Below are positions 1 to 9,228 of a stretch of 64,000 bases of DNA, in pieces (position 1 is the first letter of the stretch; the number at the start of each line of letters is the position of its first letter). The stretch is from positions 248,001-312,000 of the forward strand of contig CP073750.1 of NCBI GenBank assembly GCA_024398135.1, read 5' to 3'. The notes under the pieces are model-generated. The model was not told the DNA's origin, did no database searches, and saw only the letters and a program-made list of their open reading frames with translations. The position numbers and the translations under genes are program-made. The stretch is from a bacterium SCSIO 12643 (GTDB taxonomy: Bacteria; Bacteroidota; Bacteroidia; Flavobacteriales_G; Salibacteraceae).

Positions 1-2279
1 ATGAATTCTCCCAATCGGACGTCACCCACGCCCTTCAAATTTCAGGAATGGCTATCTGGGAATATGACATCATTTCTCGTGATGTTAAGTTTAATGAAAA
101 CTGGTTTGTAATTCTTGGTTACGGACTAGATGAACTTCCTCCTAAAACTTCTACATTTTATCAATTGCTTCACCCCGAAGATTATGATATTTTAAAAGAT
201 GCTGAAAAAGCGCATTTGATCCATAACCCACATGGTATTTTGGAGGTTCAATATAGAATGCGAACAAAGTCGGGCAAATGGAAATGGCTTCGTAATAGAA
301 GTAAGCTTATTTACGATGAGGATGACCACCCAATAAAATGGGTGGGCAGTATTCTGGATATCAGCCGACTTAAAGATTCGGAACATCAAGTGATTCAAAA
401 AAACCAGCATATCAATGCTGTAGTAAACTCTCTATCCGACATTATATATGAGATTGATGAAGATTACACTTTTATTAATTGTTGGGTTCCAAATAACAAT
501 CCGTTACATACCAGAATAAAATCTTATAAAGGAAAAAATGTTTCTGATGTGTTTAGTCGCACAGTCTATTCCTATTTTAAAAACCTGGTTGACGAAACTA
601 TTAATACCGGAAAACCGCAAGAACTCACTTACTATTCTCCTAAATTTGACAAATATTACCTGGCCCGAACCACCATGATTCCTCGGAATGATTCATTCAA
701 AAAGCATATCACAATGGTGGTTCAGGATATTACCAGTATCCAAAAGACCAGGAATAGATTAGAAAAAAATGAAGCCAATCTAAATGCTATTATTCAAAAT
801 ACATCTGATGTTTTTTGGGCAATTGATATTACGGGTAATATGATTATTTTCAATCAGGCTTTTGATGAATTGTACTACAACTTATCACATTTACATCCCG
901 AGATTGGAGCACCATTATATGACGGCTTTTTGTTAGATGAAACTGCCAAAAGGTGGCGCTTGATTCATGCTAAGTCTTTGAATGGGATAGACACTCAGTT
1001 CTCCAAACATGTACATTTCTTAGATGGAAGAAAAAGGTTTTACAAATTCCATATCAACCCATTGAAAAATCTGGAGGGAGAAATTATTGGAAGTGTGGTT
1101 ACAGGGCGAGATATTGATGACATCTACACTTCAAAAAAACAGGCAGAAAAAGCTGCGAGGTTAAAATCTAAATTCGTTTCTACGATCAGTCATGAAATTA
1201 GAACCCCATTAAATGCTATTCTGGGCACATGTCACCAGCTTGAATTAAATAATAAACAAGAAAACCTGAATGAGGATATTAATATATTACATCTAGCTTC
1301 TGAAAACCTATTATCTTTAATCAATGATGTACTTGATTTCACCAAGCTAGAATCTGGAAAATCCACATATAAACCATCTCATTTCAATCTAACACACTTA
1401 CTCAAAAACATCAGTCAGTTCTTACGGAACCTGGCGACCAATAAAGGATTGGAATTTAATATTGATATTACGGAAGATTTACCGGAATTTATTACCACAG
1501 ACAAAACAAAACTTCATCAAATACTAACTAACTTACTCAACAACGCCATAAAGTATACCGATAAGGGAATGGTAAACTTTAGGGTGACTTCAAATAAAAC
1601 ATCTAAAGATAAAGCTCTGATTGGGTTTGAAATTATAGATACAGGTGTTGGCATTCCAAAATCTGATCTAAAAAACATATTCGATAGTTTCACCCAATCA
1701 TCCACTTCATTTGATTTACAAAAAGGAGGTACAGGTTTAGGTTTAGCCATAACGAAAAACCTTGTAAATCTATTAAACGGAGAAATTACTGTCAAATCAA
1801 CTGTAGGAAAGGGTTCTATCTTCTATTTGGAATTGGAGTTTGATATCTATCATCAAAAAATGAAAACGACTGAACCGCATTATTTATCTGAAGATCTGGA
1901 AGGGATCAATATTTTGATTGCAGAGGACAATGAGATCAATGCTAAAATTATAACACGTCTGTTAGGCCAATGGAATGCTTCGTATGACTTGGCCTGTAAT
2001 GGACAAATTGCAGTGGATTATGCCAAGAAGACAAGCTACAACCTGATTCTTATGGACATTCAAATGCCGAAGAAAAATGGATTTGAAGCTTCTAGCGAAA
2101 TTCGGAATTTAAATATTGGAAATAACTGCTCCACTCCTATTCTAGCTTTAACCGCACAACCAGATTTTTCATTTGACCCAAGCTATCAGGAAGGTATTTT
2201 TAACGGATATATTTTAAAGCCCTTCCATCCGGATAATTTAAAATCTATTTTGCTCACGCATACAAAGCATTCTGCATAA
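1..2279 (+). CDS. Hybrid sensor histidine kinase, PAS-rich (5' end outside window)
   Basis: The reading frame is open from base 3 to the stop, and the first ATG at 48 lies inside a PAS domain, so the true start is upstream of the window. Counting from that Met there are three PAS domains (about 1-110, 115-235 and 240-365), a HisKA domain with the phospho-acceptor His near residue 382 in SHEIRTPLN, an HATPase_c domain (about 490-605, with DTGVGI and GGTGLGLAI motifs) and a C-terminal receiver (about 620-740) with phospho-acceptor Asp near 670 in LMDIQMP and a KPF lysine near the end. No Hpt or DNA-binding domain and no membrane segment is visible, so the visible part looks cytosolic. It probably relays phosphate to a partner encoded elsewhere. 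The signal it senses cannot be told. A strong hairpin follows the stop. Confidence 0.93.
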   Translation, partial: EFSQSDVTHALQISGMAIWEYDIISRDVKFNENWFVILGYGLDELPPKTSTFYQLLHPEDYDILKDAEKAHLIHNPHGILEVQYRMRTKSGKWKWLRNRSKLIYDEDDHPIKWVGSILDISRLKDSEHQVIQKNQHINAVVNSLSDIIYEIDEDYTFINCWVPNNNPLHTRIKSYKGKNVSDVFSRTVYSYFKNLVDETINTGKPQELTYYSPKFDKYYLARTTMIPRNDSFKKHITMVVQDITSIQKTRNRLEKNEANLNAIIQNTSDVFWAIDITGNMIIFNQAFDELYYNLSHLHPEIGAPLYDGFLLDETAKRWRLIHAKSLNGIDTQFSKHVHFLDGRKRFYKFHINPLKNLEGEIIGSVVTGRDIDDIYTSKKQAEKAARLKSKFVSTISHEIRTPLNAILGTCHQLELNNKQENLNEDINILHLASENLLSLINDVLDFTKLESGKSTYKPSHFNLTHLLKNISQFLRNLATNKGLEFNIDITEDLPEFITTDKTKLHQILTNLLNNAIKYTDKGMVNFRVTSNKTSKDKALIGFEIIDTGVGIPKSDLKNIFDSFTQSSTSFDLQKGGTGLGLAITKNLVNLLNGEITVKSTVGKGSIFYLELEFDIYHQKMKTTEPHYLSEDLEGINILIAEDNEINAKIITRLLGQWNASYDLACNGQIAVDYAKKTSYNLILMDIQMPKKNGFEASSEIRNLNIGNNCSTPILALTAQPDFSFDPSYQEGIFNGYILKPFHPDNLKSILLTHTKHSA

Positions 2280-2284
2280 AACAA

Positions 2285-2314
2285 AAACAGCCAATGAAAT
2301 TTCATTGGCTGTTT
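2285..2314. terminator. Bidirectional terminator between hybrid kinase and recQ
   Basis: A perfect 15+15 base palindrome lies between the convergent stops of the kinase (2279) and recQ (2337). The arms are 2285-2299 and 2300-2314, centred on AATT. T-rich sequence follows on the plus strand and an A-rich run precedes it, giving T's on the minus strand. It can therefore end transcription from both sides. Confidence 0.8.
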
Positions 2315-2336
2315 CTTTAATATCTATTTAAAACTT

Positions 2337-4523
2337 TTAAAGTGCGTATGTTGACATAAACTTAATACGCATTAATCGAATTTCTTCTAAAGTATAATCA
2401 TCTTCTCCTAACTCAGCTAAAGCATCTTCAACAGAATCTGTTTCCGCTTCCATAAAATACTCTACGATTTCTTCTTGATAGTCTTCATCTAAAACATCAT
2501 CTATATAATAATCGATGTTCACTTTTGTACCTGAAGCTACAATGTTTTCCAATTCTGTAATGAATTCATCATCTGTCATGCTTCTCGTTCTCGCTAAATC
2601 TCTCAAAGGGATTTTCTTATCAATTCCCTGAATGATTCCAATTTTAGATGCTGATTTATTGGCTACAGTTTTGACCACTACATCCTGAGGTCTTTCGATC
2701 TCATTTTCATTTACATAGTTTTCAATCAACGCTAAGAATTCAGCACCGAACTTTCTTGCCTTACCTTGTCCAACTCCCACAATATTCTGAAGTTCTTCCA
2801 TGGTAATCGGATACTGCGTAGCCATATCCTGCAACGAAGGATCTTGAAAAATCACAAATGGAGGTAAGTTCTTGGCATGACCAATTTCTTTACGGAGATC
2901 CTTCAACATGTCATACAATACAGGGTCTCCTGCTGAACCTCCTTTTTGTACCACGTTATTTCCACCTTTCATTAATTCATCATAATCATGATCCAGAATT
3001 AAATTGAAAGATCCAGGGTTCTTCATGAACTCCAAACCTTTTTCGGTTAGGAATAAAGTTCCGTATTCTTCAATTCGTTTACCAATGTAATTGTTTACAA
3101 AGCTCTGACGAACTGCAGCCATCCAATATTTTTCGTTGTGATCTTTTCCACTACCAAAATGTGGATTCATATGCAATCTATTGGCTTTTACCGTAGGACT
3201 TTCTTTACCTACTAAAACCTCAATGATCTGCTTGGTCTTAAATTGTTGTTTCAGATCATAAATTATCTGAAACATATGTGCCAACTCTTTTCCTGCTTCT
3301 ACATGTTCTTTGGGGTTTACCAGATTATCATCTAGTTCATCCTTACCAGCTGTTGTCTCATCCCACTCTTCTCCGAAGTAGTGTAATAAGAATTTACGTC
3401 TTGACATTGCAGTTTCGGCATAAGCAACCACCTCATGCAACAACTGCTTACCCACTTCCTGTTCAGCAACAGGTTTACCTGCCATGAACTTTTCAAGTTT
3501 CTCAATATCCTTGTAATCGTAATATGCAATACATCTTCCTTCTCCACCATCACGTCCAGCTCTTCCGGTTTCTTGATAATAACCTTCTAAACTCTTTGGG
3601 ATATCGTAATGCATCACGAATCTTACATCCGGCTTATCAATTCCCATTCCGAATGCAATTGTAGCTACAATTACATCTACATCCTCCATTAGGAACATAT
3701 CCTGATATTTCGCTCTTCTGGATGCTTCCATCCCGGCATGGTATGGCAATGCTGAAACTCCATTTACCTGTAACGTTTCTGCAACCTCTTCCACCTTCTT
3801 ACGGCTCAAGCAGTATATAATTCCCGATTTACCCGGATTTTCTTTGATGTATTTTATGATTTGTTTTTCAGGATGAATTTTTGGAAGTACTTCATAGTAC
3901 AAATTCGGTCTATTGAATGATGCTTTAAAAACACTCGCATCCGTCATTCCTAGATTTTTCTGGATATCCATCTGAACTTTTGGTGTCGCAGTTGCAGTTA
4001 AAGCCATAATTGGAATACCTGCATCAATCTGCTTAATCATTTCACGAATTCTTCGGTACTCCGGTCTGAAATCGTGCCCCCATTCAGAAATACAGTGTGC
4101 CTCATCAACCGCTACAAATGAAATCTTTAAACTTTTAAAGAAATCAACGTTTTCTTGCTTATTTAAAGACTCCGGTGCTACAAAAAGTATTTTTGTCACA
4201 CCATTTACAAGGTCCTCTCTTACTTTCCTTGCATCCCCTCTACTTAGAGATGAATTTAGATAGTGTGCGACACTATCATCAGTTAAAAACCCCCTCAGCG
4301 CATCTACCTGATTTTTCATTAATGCAATTAGTGGAGATATAATAATTGCGGTACCTTCTTGTAGCAAAGCTGGTAACTGGTATGTTAGAGATTTCCCTCC
4401 TCCAGTTGGCATAATTACAAAGGTGTCTTTACCTTCTAATATGCTCTTAATTATGTTCTCTTGATCACCTTTAAATTTATTGAAGCCAAAATACTTCTTT
4501 AACGGTATCTTTAAATCTTCCAT
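2337..4523 (-). CDS. recQ: ATP-dependent DNA helicase RecQ
   Basis: A 728-residue superfamily 2 3'-5' DNA helicase used in recombination and replication-fork repair. Walker A TGGGKS lies at 40-45, the DEAH box at 140-143 with the RecQ loop EWGHDFRPEY just after it, helicase C motifs including QETGRAGRDG near 320, a winged-helix RQC region (about 400-520) and one HRDC domain (about 537-605). About 120 residues follow, probably the helix-turn-helix tail seen in long RecQ proteins. The four zinc-binding Cys normally found after the helicase core are absent: the stretch reads SRRKFLLHYFGEEWDE and continues without a Cys cluster. The protein is longer than E. coli RecQ (about 610 aa) but matches Bacteroidota RecQ. 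It stands alone on the minus strand. Confidence 0.96.
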   Translation of the reverse strand: MEDLKIPLKKYFGFNKFKGDQENIIKSILEGKDTFVIMPTGGGKSLTYQLPALLQEGTAIIISPLIALMKNQVDALRGFLTDDSVAHYLNSSLSRGDARKVREDLVNGVTKILFVAPESLNKQENVDFFKSLKISFVAVDEAHCISEWGHDFRPEYRRIREMIKQIDAGIPIMALTATATPKVQMDIQKNLGMTDASVFKASFNRPNLYYEVLPKIHPEKQIIKYIKENPGKSGIIYCLSRKKVEEVAETLQVNGVSALPYHAGMEASRRAKYQDMFLMEDVDVIVATIAFGMGIDKPDVRFVMHYDIPKSLEGYYQETGRAGRDGGEGRCIAYYDYKDIEKLEKFMAGKPVAEQEVGKQLLHEVVAYAETAMSRRKFLLHYFGEEWDETTAGKDELDDNLVNPKEHVEAGKELAHMFQIIYDLKQQFKTKQIIEVLVGKESPTVKANRLHMNPHFGSGKDHNEKYWMAAVRQSFVNNYIGKRIEEYGTLFLTEKGLEFMKNPGSFNLILDHDYDELMKGGNNVVQKGGSAGDPVLYDMLKDLRKEIGHAKNLPPFVIFQDPSLQDMATQYPITMEELQNIVGVGQGKARKFGAEFLALIENYVNENEIERPQDVVVKTVANKSASKIGIIQGIDKKIPLRDLARTRSMTDDEFITELENIVASGTKVNIDYYIDDVLDEDYQEEIVEYFMEAETDSVEDALAELGEDDYTLEEIRLMRIKFMSTYAL

Positions 4524-4661
4524 TACCCTAAATTATACTAGAGACGAATATCATTTGCGTTCAGAGATTAAAAATATAATAATCCCCATTATTAGCAAAA
4601 CTATTTATGAGTTTAACTCATCTTAAAATTTAAATTACGAATTTATTAACAGAATGTTGGG

Positions 4662-7406
4662 TTAAACGACTAATTCCGCAATATATTTTTGACAAATCTC
4701 TTTAAACTTCTCTACATCTATTGGTTTTGTGAGGAAATCATCACAACCTACATTTTTTGCGCGCTCCTTATCTTCTACTCCTGAATATGCCGAAATAGCT
4801 ACGATTGGAATCTCAGGTTGTTCACTCTTAATTTGTTTAGTAGCCTGAAAACCATCTAAAATTGGCATTTTAAGATCCATAAAGACCAGATCTACATCAT
4901 GGTGATCCTGACAGTATTCTACCGCATTTTTTCCATTCCTAACATTCACAATGTGAATATCACTTGTCATATCCTGTAAAAGGAATTCTAAAAACATGAA
5001 ATTTACTTCTTCATCTTCAGCAATCAATACTTTAAATTGATCATTTTCTAATATTTCCTCTACATCAGCTTTATGATCCAAATTAACCGGATTATATGGG
5101 ATAATTACATTAAAGGTAGCTCCTTTATTCAACTCCGATTCAATGGTAATCTCTCCCCCCAGAAGATTCGTATTTTCTTTTGCTATGGATAATCCCAGGC
5201 CTAATCCTCCATAAACTTTAGAAGTGTTTTTTTCCGCTTGAGAAAAGCGTTCGAAAATGATTTTCTGATTCTCAGCAGGCACACCTATTCCGGAATCTTT
5301 CACCCATATTCTCAGCTGACCATTATTCAACCTATAACCAATTTCCACTTCTCCCTGATGAGTGAATTTTAGTGCATTTTCCACCAGATTATTCAATACT
5401 TTGAGTAGCTTGGTTTTATCTGTGTATATCATACTATCATGATCACTTAGTCCCTTGATCAGATGTAATGACAAATTCATTTCTTTAGCCTTTAACTCAA
5501 ATATGGAGAATAGTTCTAACAACAATGAATTCAAATTCACCTCCTCATAGATCGGTTTAACCTGCTTCGTTTCAAGCTTCGATATTTCAATGATGTCATC
5601 AATAATACGTACCAATTGATTACTACTGCTCTGAATAATGCTAATGAAATGTTTCTTCTTTTCATCAGATAATTCAGGATCATCCAAAAACTGCGTAAAA
5701 CCCACAATACCATTTAACGGAGTGCGTATTTCATGAGACATATTATTCAAAAATTGTGTCTTCAATTTATTACTCTCTTCCGCTTTATTTTTCTGTCTAA
5801 TCAGCTCTTTCTCCGCTTCTTTTCTTTCGGTAATATCTCGAATGGCAACTACTCTTAATACTTCATTATCATATGAAATACTCTTGGCCTTTACTTCTAC
5901 CGGAATGATATCCCCATTTTTCTTTCGCGCCTGAATCTCGTAAGCTTTTGGATTCTTTACTTTTAAATTCTCGTAAACTCCTTCATGGTACTCTGGTAAG
6001 ACAATTAGGTTAATAATATTCACTCCAATAAGTTCATCTAAACTATACTGAAACAACTGACTAAAAGCTTCATTGGCATCACTTACAATTCCTTGTTCGT
6101 GAATAATAATTCCTTCGACCGTAATCGTAGACAGTTTACGAAACTTCGCCTCACTTGCCTTGAGGGAAATTTCATTCTCCTTTTTTGATGAAACATCCGT
6201 TACGGTTTCTAATCTTACCCATTTATTATCAATCCATTTGATGGCCTTTACCTGACAATTATAAAAGACATCATTCGATTGACTAAAGAACTCCCATTCC
6301 CTTGTATCAGCAGGTTCTCCACTCCCCGATAATAATAAAGTATTATCTATATATTCTTTTGGTAAATCTCCATCAATATCTAATACATCTGTAAAAGACT
6401 TACCTACTACACTTCCTAATGTATTCTGGCCGTATTTATTCAAATAAATAACCTCATTCGATTGCAAATCAGATACGATTATAATGGATTCAATTGCATC
6501 CATTGTGGCTTGAAATCGTAAGTTCTGATTTTTAAGCGCCTCTAAAGTTTTAGATCGAATGATTCGCTGCTCCAGGTTTTTCACCGCAGCTTTCAAAAAC
6601 TCCAATTCAGAATATGTCCACTCTCTTTCTGTTTCACGGTTATCAAAACCGATAAAGCCAAAAAACTCTTCATCTACAATGATTGGAATTAATAAGATCG
6701 CTTTAATATTCAACTCTGAAAAAAATTCTTGTTCCCATTTAGGAAACGATGATGTTCTCAGATTAATCACCTCTCCGGATTTTAACTTATCCGTTAATTC
6801 TGTAGCAAATTCATTGACCACCAAATACTTTAATCCGGGAAGATCGTCATCATTGTCCAGGAACATATTCCGCCCCCACTCACTGACCTTATTCGCTGAG
6901 ATTTTCCCGTCTTCATCATAGGTATTTAAAAATATATAGGTATGATCTGCATTCCCCGCATCTCCTACTAAACGTACAAATTCTTTGTATGGAACTTCCG
7001 GACTATAATCCAGAAGTAAAGAAGAAATTTTGTGTAATGTGGTCAGGTAATTTTCATGTTTGGTTATATCATCACCAATACATACGTAACTCAAGATATC
7101 CCCACTTTCTTCATCATAAATCGTGGTTTTCTGCCAGGATATCATTCTTTCTTTCCCATACTTTGTCAAAACAGGAGTGTCGTAAAACTCATCCATTTTT
7201 TCCACACTATAACTGTTCAATGGAGAATCCTCATCCGGGACAAAATGATTAAACCAGTTTTTTCCTAGCATCTCAGCTTTGGTGTACCCCAAAACCTTAC
7301 ATGTATCTGCGTTTACATCAATTACTCTATAATCTGCATCAATGTGAACGAGCATTTTGCCAAGCAGGTCAAGCATATCGGTTTTTTCGAATCTATCTAT
7401 GTACAT
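4662..7406 (-). CDS. Hybrid sensor histidine kinase, PAS-GAF-PAS-PAS
   Basis: A 914-residue orphan hybrid kinase. The order is an N-terminal PAS (about 10-115), a GAF-like region (about 120-290, with the GFIGFDNRE strand), PAS (about 295-410), PAS with PAC (about 420-535, ending RDITERKEAEKE), a short coiled linker, HisKA with His near 558 in MSHEIRTPLNG, HATPase_c (about 660-775, GGLGLGLSIA) and a receiver with phospho-acceptor Asp near 844 in FMDLKMP and a C-terminal KPI lysine. No transmembrane segment is visible, so it is probably cytosolic. With the kinase at the left edge it flanks recQ, but the two differ in sensor layout and orientation. Its partner and ligand are unknown. Confidence 0.95.
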   Translation of the reverse strand: MYIDRFEKTDMLDLLGKMLVHIDADYRVIDVNADTCKVLGYTKAEMLGKNWFNHFVPDEDSPLNSYSVEKMDEFYDTPVLTKYGKERMISWQKTTIYDEESGDILSYVCIGDDITKHENYLTTLHKISSLLLDYSPEVPYKEFVRLVGDAGNADHTYIFLNTYDEDGKISANKVSEWGRNMFLDNDDDLPGLKYLVVNEFATELTDKLKSGEVINLRTSSFPKWEQEFFSELNIKAILLIPIIVDEEFFGFIGFDNRETEREWTYSELEFLKAAVKNLEQRIIRSKTLEALKNQNLRFQATMDAIESIIIVSDLQSNEVIYLNKYGQNTLGSVVGKSFTDVLDIDGDLPKEYIDNTLLLSGSGEPADTREWEFFSQSNDVFYNCQVKAIKWIDNKWVRLETVTDVSSKKENEISLKASEAKFRKLSTITVEGIIIHEQGIVSDANEAFSQLFQYSLDELIGVNIINLIVLPEYHEGVYENLKVKNPKAYEIQARKKNGDIIPVEVKAKSISYDNEVLRVVAIRDITERKEAEKELIRQKNKAEESNKLKTQFLNNMSHEIRTPLNGIVGFTQFLDDPELSDEKKKHFISIIQSSSNQLVRIIDDIIEISKLETKQVKPIYEEVNLNSLLLELFSIFELKAKEMNLSLHLIKGLSDHDSMIYTDKTKLLKVLNNLVENALKFTHQGEVEIGYRLNNGQLRIWVKDSGIGVPAENQKIIFERFSQAEKNTSKVYGGLGLGLSIAKENTNLLGGEITIESELNKGATFNVIIPYNPVNLDHKADVEEILENDQFKVLIAEDEEVNFMFLEFLLQDMTSDIHIVNVRNGKNAVEYCQDHHDVDLVFMDLKMPILDGFQATKQIKSEQPEIPIVAISAYSGVEDKERAKNVGCDDFLTKPIDVEKFKEICQKYIAELVV

Positions 7407-7581
7407 GCATTTTCGGAATTAGTGTCCTTTATTTTACTGCAATATGCAGAACATCCTTAGCCAAAGTTATTATATTCTTTATCAAAGTTATATATATCGA
7501 AACTATCCTTTTGGTATTAAGAGTTTGGTTCTACGATTTCAATAAATTATATCTCAATTCTTGATTAAAGAATTTGTTGAC

Positions 7582-7589
7582 TATTTTTG
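7582..7589 (+). promoter_or_regulatory. Bacteroidota -7 promoter box for the DUF6580-like gene
   Basis: TATTTTTG fits the Bacteroidota -7 consensus TAnnTTTG exactly, with a TTG 18 bases upstream (7561-7563) as a possible -33 element. The predicted transcript starts near 7595. This rules out the TTG at 7561 as a translation start, because it would lie in the promoter. Confidence 0.6.
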
Positions 7590-7605
7590 CCAAAATTATA
7601 CAATT

Positions 7606-8172
7606 ATGCTTTCAAAAATGAATCCAAAAATTTCTGTTTTATTCATTACTGTTTTTGCAGTAGCAATGTCGCGTATTATTCCTCACTGGCCAAATGTTAC
7701 TGCCGTAGCTGCAATAGCTATTTTAGGTGGAGCAACAATGCGTAATTCTTTAACAGTAATTTTGATTCCTGTTTCTGCAATTTTCGTTAGTGATTTAATC
7801 ATCAATAACGTTTTTTACAGCACATATTATGATAGTTTCGTATTATTCGGTGAATCTTCTGGATGGATTTATGCTGCATTTATCTTAATGGCAGTGATCT
7901 CTCACTTTACGATTAAAAGCTTTAAAGCATTACCTATTGTGAGCGTAACAATTATCAGTACCTTATTGTTCTTCGTGCTTACTAACTTCGGTACATGGTT
8001 ACACAGTCCTTTTTATTCTCAGGACATGGCTGGTTTGATGTTAGCATTTGAAGCGGGGTTACCATTCTTGTTAAATAGTATTTTAGGTAACTTATTTTTC
8101 GTTGGAGTATTCTTCTATGGTTACTCTAAAATATCTGAAAGACAATTAAACTGGTTATTTATTGAAAAATAA
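7606..8172 (+). CDS. DUF6580-like integral membrane protein, putative transporter subunit
   Basis: About 188 residues, almost entirely hydrophobic, with five or six predicted membrane helices. The N-terminal signature SRIIPHWPNVTAVAAIA, then GGA and a later SDLIINN, matches the Bacteroidota family labelled DUF6580 (putative transport protein), which resembles the S subunits of energy-coupling factor transporters. The substrate is unknown. The start is taken at ATG 7606, with ATG 7618 (MNPKIS) equally possible; the longer frame from TTG 7561 would begin inside the promoter. It is followed by a good hairpin terminator and so is probably monocistronic. No ATPase component is nearby, so any transport role would need a shared module. 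Family recognised from memory only. Confidence 0.75.
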   Translation: MLSKMNPKISVLFITVFAVAMSRIIPHWPNVTAVAAIAILGGATMRNSLTVILIPVSAIFVSDLIINNVFYSTYYDSFVLFGESSGWIYAAFILMAVISHFTIKSFKALPIVSVTIISTLLFFVLTNFGTWLHSPFYSQDMAGLMLAFEAGLPFLLNSILGNLFFVGVFFYGYSKISERQLNWLFIEK

Positions 8173-8193
8173 ACAACCTTCAAAATCATATTT

Positions 8194-8228
8194 AAAAGCC
8201 TTTTCTAGCATTTATGGAAAAGGCTTTT
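8194..8228 (+). terminator. Rho-independent terminator after the DUF6580-like gene
   Basis: A 12-bp stem, AAAAGCCTTTTC (8194-8205) with GAAAAGGCTTTT (8217-8228), has an 11-base loop and runs into further T's. It lies 20 bases after the stop. Confidence 0.8.
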
Positions 8229-8251
8229 TTTATTTCAAATAATTTGAATCA

Positions 8252-8698
8252 ATGGACTGGATAGAACTCGGATACTGGGGAATGTTTTTCTCCGCTATAC
8301 TTGCCGCAACTATCCTTCCATTAGGGTCTGAGGCCGTTTTTTTAGCTCTGCTCTATTCTAAATATGATATGAATTATCTGATCATTATTGCGGGTGTCGG
8401 AAATACTATTGGTGGGATGATCACCTATTACATGGGGAAACTTGGGAAATGGTCCTGGTTGGAAAAATGGTTTAAAATCCCGCAAGACAAAATTGAAGTG
8501 CAAATGATTCGCGCACAAAAATATGGCTTTATCTATGCCTTATTCACATGGCTTCCCGGAATTGGAGATCCAATGGCTGCTGCTATCGGTTTTGCCCGAA
8601 TTCATCCTCTAAAAGCCCTTACTGGTATGTTTATCGGGAAGACATTACGCTTTTTAGTCATTGCTTTAATGTGGAAATATAGTATAGAACTTTTTTAA
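8252..8698 (+). CDS. YqaA/DedA-like small membrane protein
   Basis: A 148-residue integral membrane protein of the YqaA branch of the VTT/SNARE-associated (DedA) superfamily. Seen are an N-terminal hydrophobic segment, the re-entrant-like ATILPLGSEAVFLALL, a glycine-rich GNTIGGMITYYMGKLG segment, and the family hallmark FTWLPGIGDPMAAAIGFAR followed by a last membrane helix. Relatives are linked to lipid scrambling or envelope homeostasis, but YqaA proteins have no firmly assigned role. The ribH promoter starts 14 bases after the stop, so the two genes are probably separate units. Confidence 0.85.
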   Translation: MDWIELGYWGMFFSAILAATILPLGSEAVFLALLYSKYDMNYLIIIAGVGNTIGGMITYYMGKLGKWSWLEKWFKIPQDKIEVQMIRAQKYGFIYALFTWLPGIGDPMAAAIGFARIHPLKALTGMFIGKTLRFLVIALMWKYSIELF

Positions 8699-8712
8699 AG
8701 CGTACAACAATG

Positions 8713-8720
8713 TATTTTTG
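8713..8720 (+). promoter_or_regulatory. -7 promoter box for ribH
   Basis: TATTTTTG matches TAnnTTTG exactly and lies 19 bases before the ribH ATG. No convincing -33 box was found. Confidence 0.55.
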
Positions 8721-8739
8721 CAGCTAAAACAATCGTAAA

Positions 8740-9228
8740 ATGGCAACTATACATCAAAACCTATCTGACTATTCTTCTGAAGATGTTCCAAACGGCAATA
8801 AATACACTATTGCCATTATTAGAAGTGAATGGAATGAAGATATTACTCAAAATCTGGCAGACGGAGCCGAAAGCGCATTGTTAGATAATGGTGTATTAGA
8901 AGAAAATATCATCAGGCATGATGTTCCCGGTGCTTACGAATTACCCCTTGCTGCCCAATGGATGGCTAATAAACCTGAAATTGATGCCGTGGTATGTATT
9001 GGTACTGTTATTCGTGGAGAAACGTCTCATTTCGACTTTGTGAGCCAGGCAGTTTCCCAAGGTGTTAAAGATGTTAGTTTAAAAACAAATAAACCGATCA
9101 TCTTTGGAGTACTTACTGATGATACCAAACAACAATCTATTGATCGATCTGGAGGTATTTTAGGAAATAAAGGTGTTGAAGCGGGGGTTACAGCTTTAAA
9201 AATGCTAGGTCTAAGAGACCAGCTCTAA
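8740..9228 (+). CDS. ribH: 6,7-dimethyl-8-ribityllumazine synthase
   Basis: Condenses 5-amino-6-ribitylamino-uracil with 3,4-dihydroxy-2-butanone 4-phosphate, the penultimate step of riboflavin synthesis. The 162-residue length is normal for the family. Visible motifs are the substrate-pocket SEWNEDIT, DVPGAYELPLAAQ, and GTVIRGETSHFDFV with the catalytic His, then a C-terminal GNKGVEAG helix. It has its own promoter. Its stop codon overlaps the stop of the convergent PKD-repeat gene by four bases. The riboflavin gene ribB is about 19 kb away on the same strand, so the pathway is dispersed here. Confidence 0.97.
   Translation: MATIHQNLSDYSSEDVPNGNKYTIAIIRSEWNEDITQNLADGAESALLDNGVLEENIIRHDVPGAYELPLAAQWMANKPEIDAVVCIGTVIRGETSHFDFVSQAVSQGVKDVSLKTNKPIIFGVLTDDTKQQSIDRSGGILGNKGVEAGVTALKMLGLRDQL

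Noticed and set aside
6559-6921. 120-codon plus-strand frame inside the PAS-GAF kinase gene
   Set aside because: Antisense shadow of a well-supported coding region, low-complexity Ser-rich translation.
7561-7605. TTG start giving a 203-residue version of the DUF6580-like protein
   Set aside because: The TTG lies where a -33 element would be, and TATTTTTG (7582-7589) is a good -7 box, so this part should not be in the mRNA.
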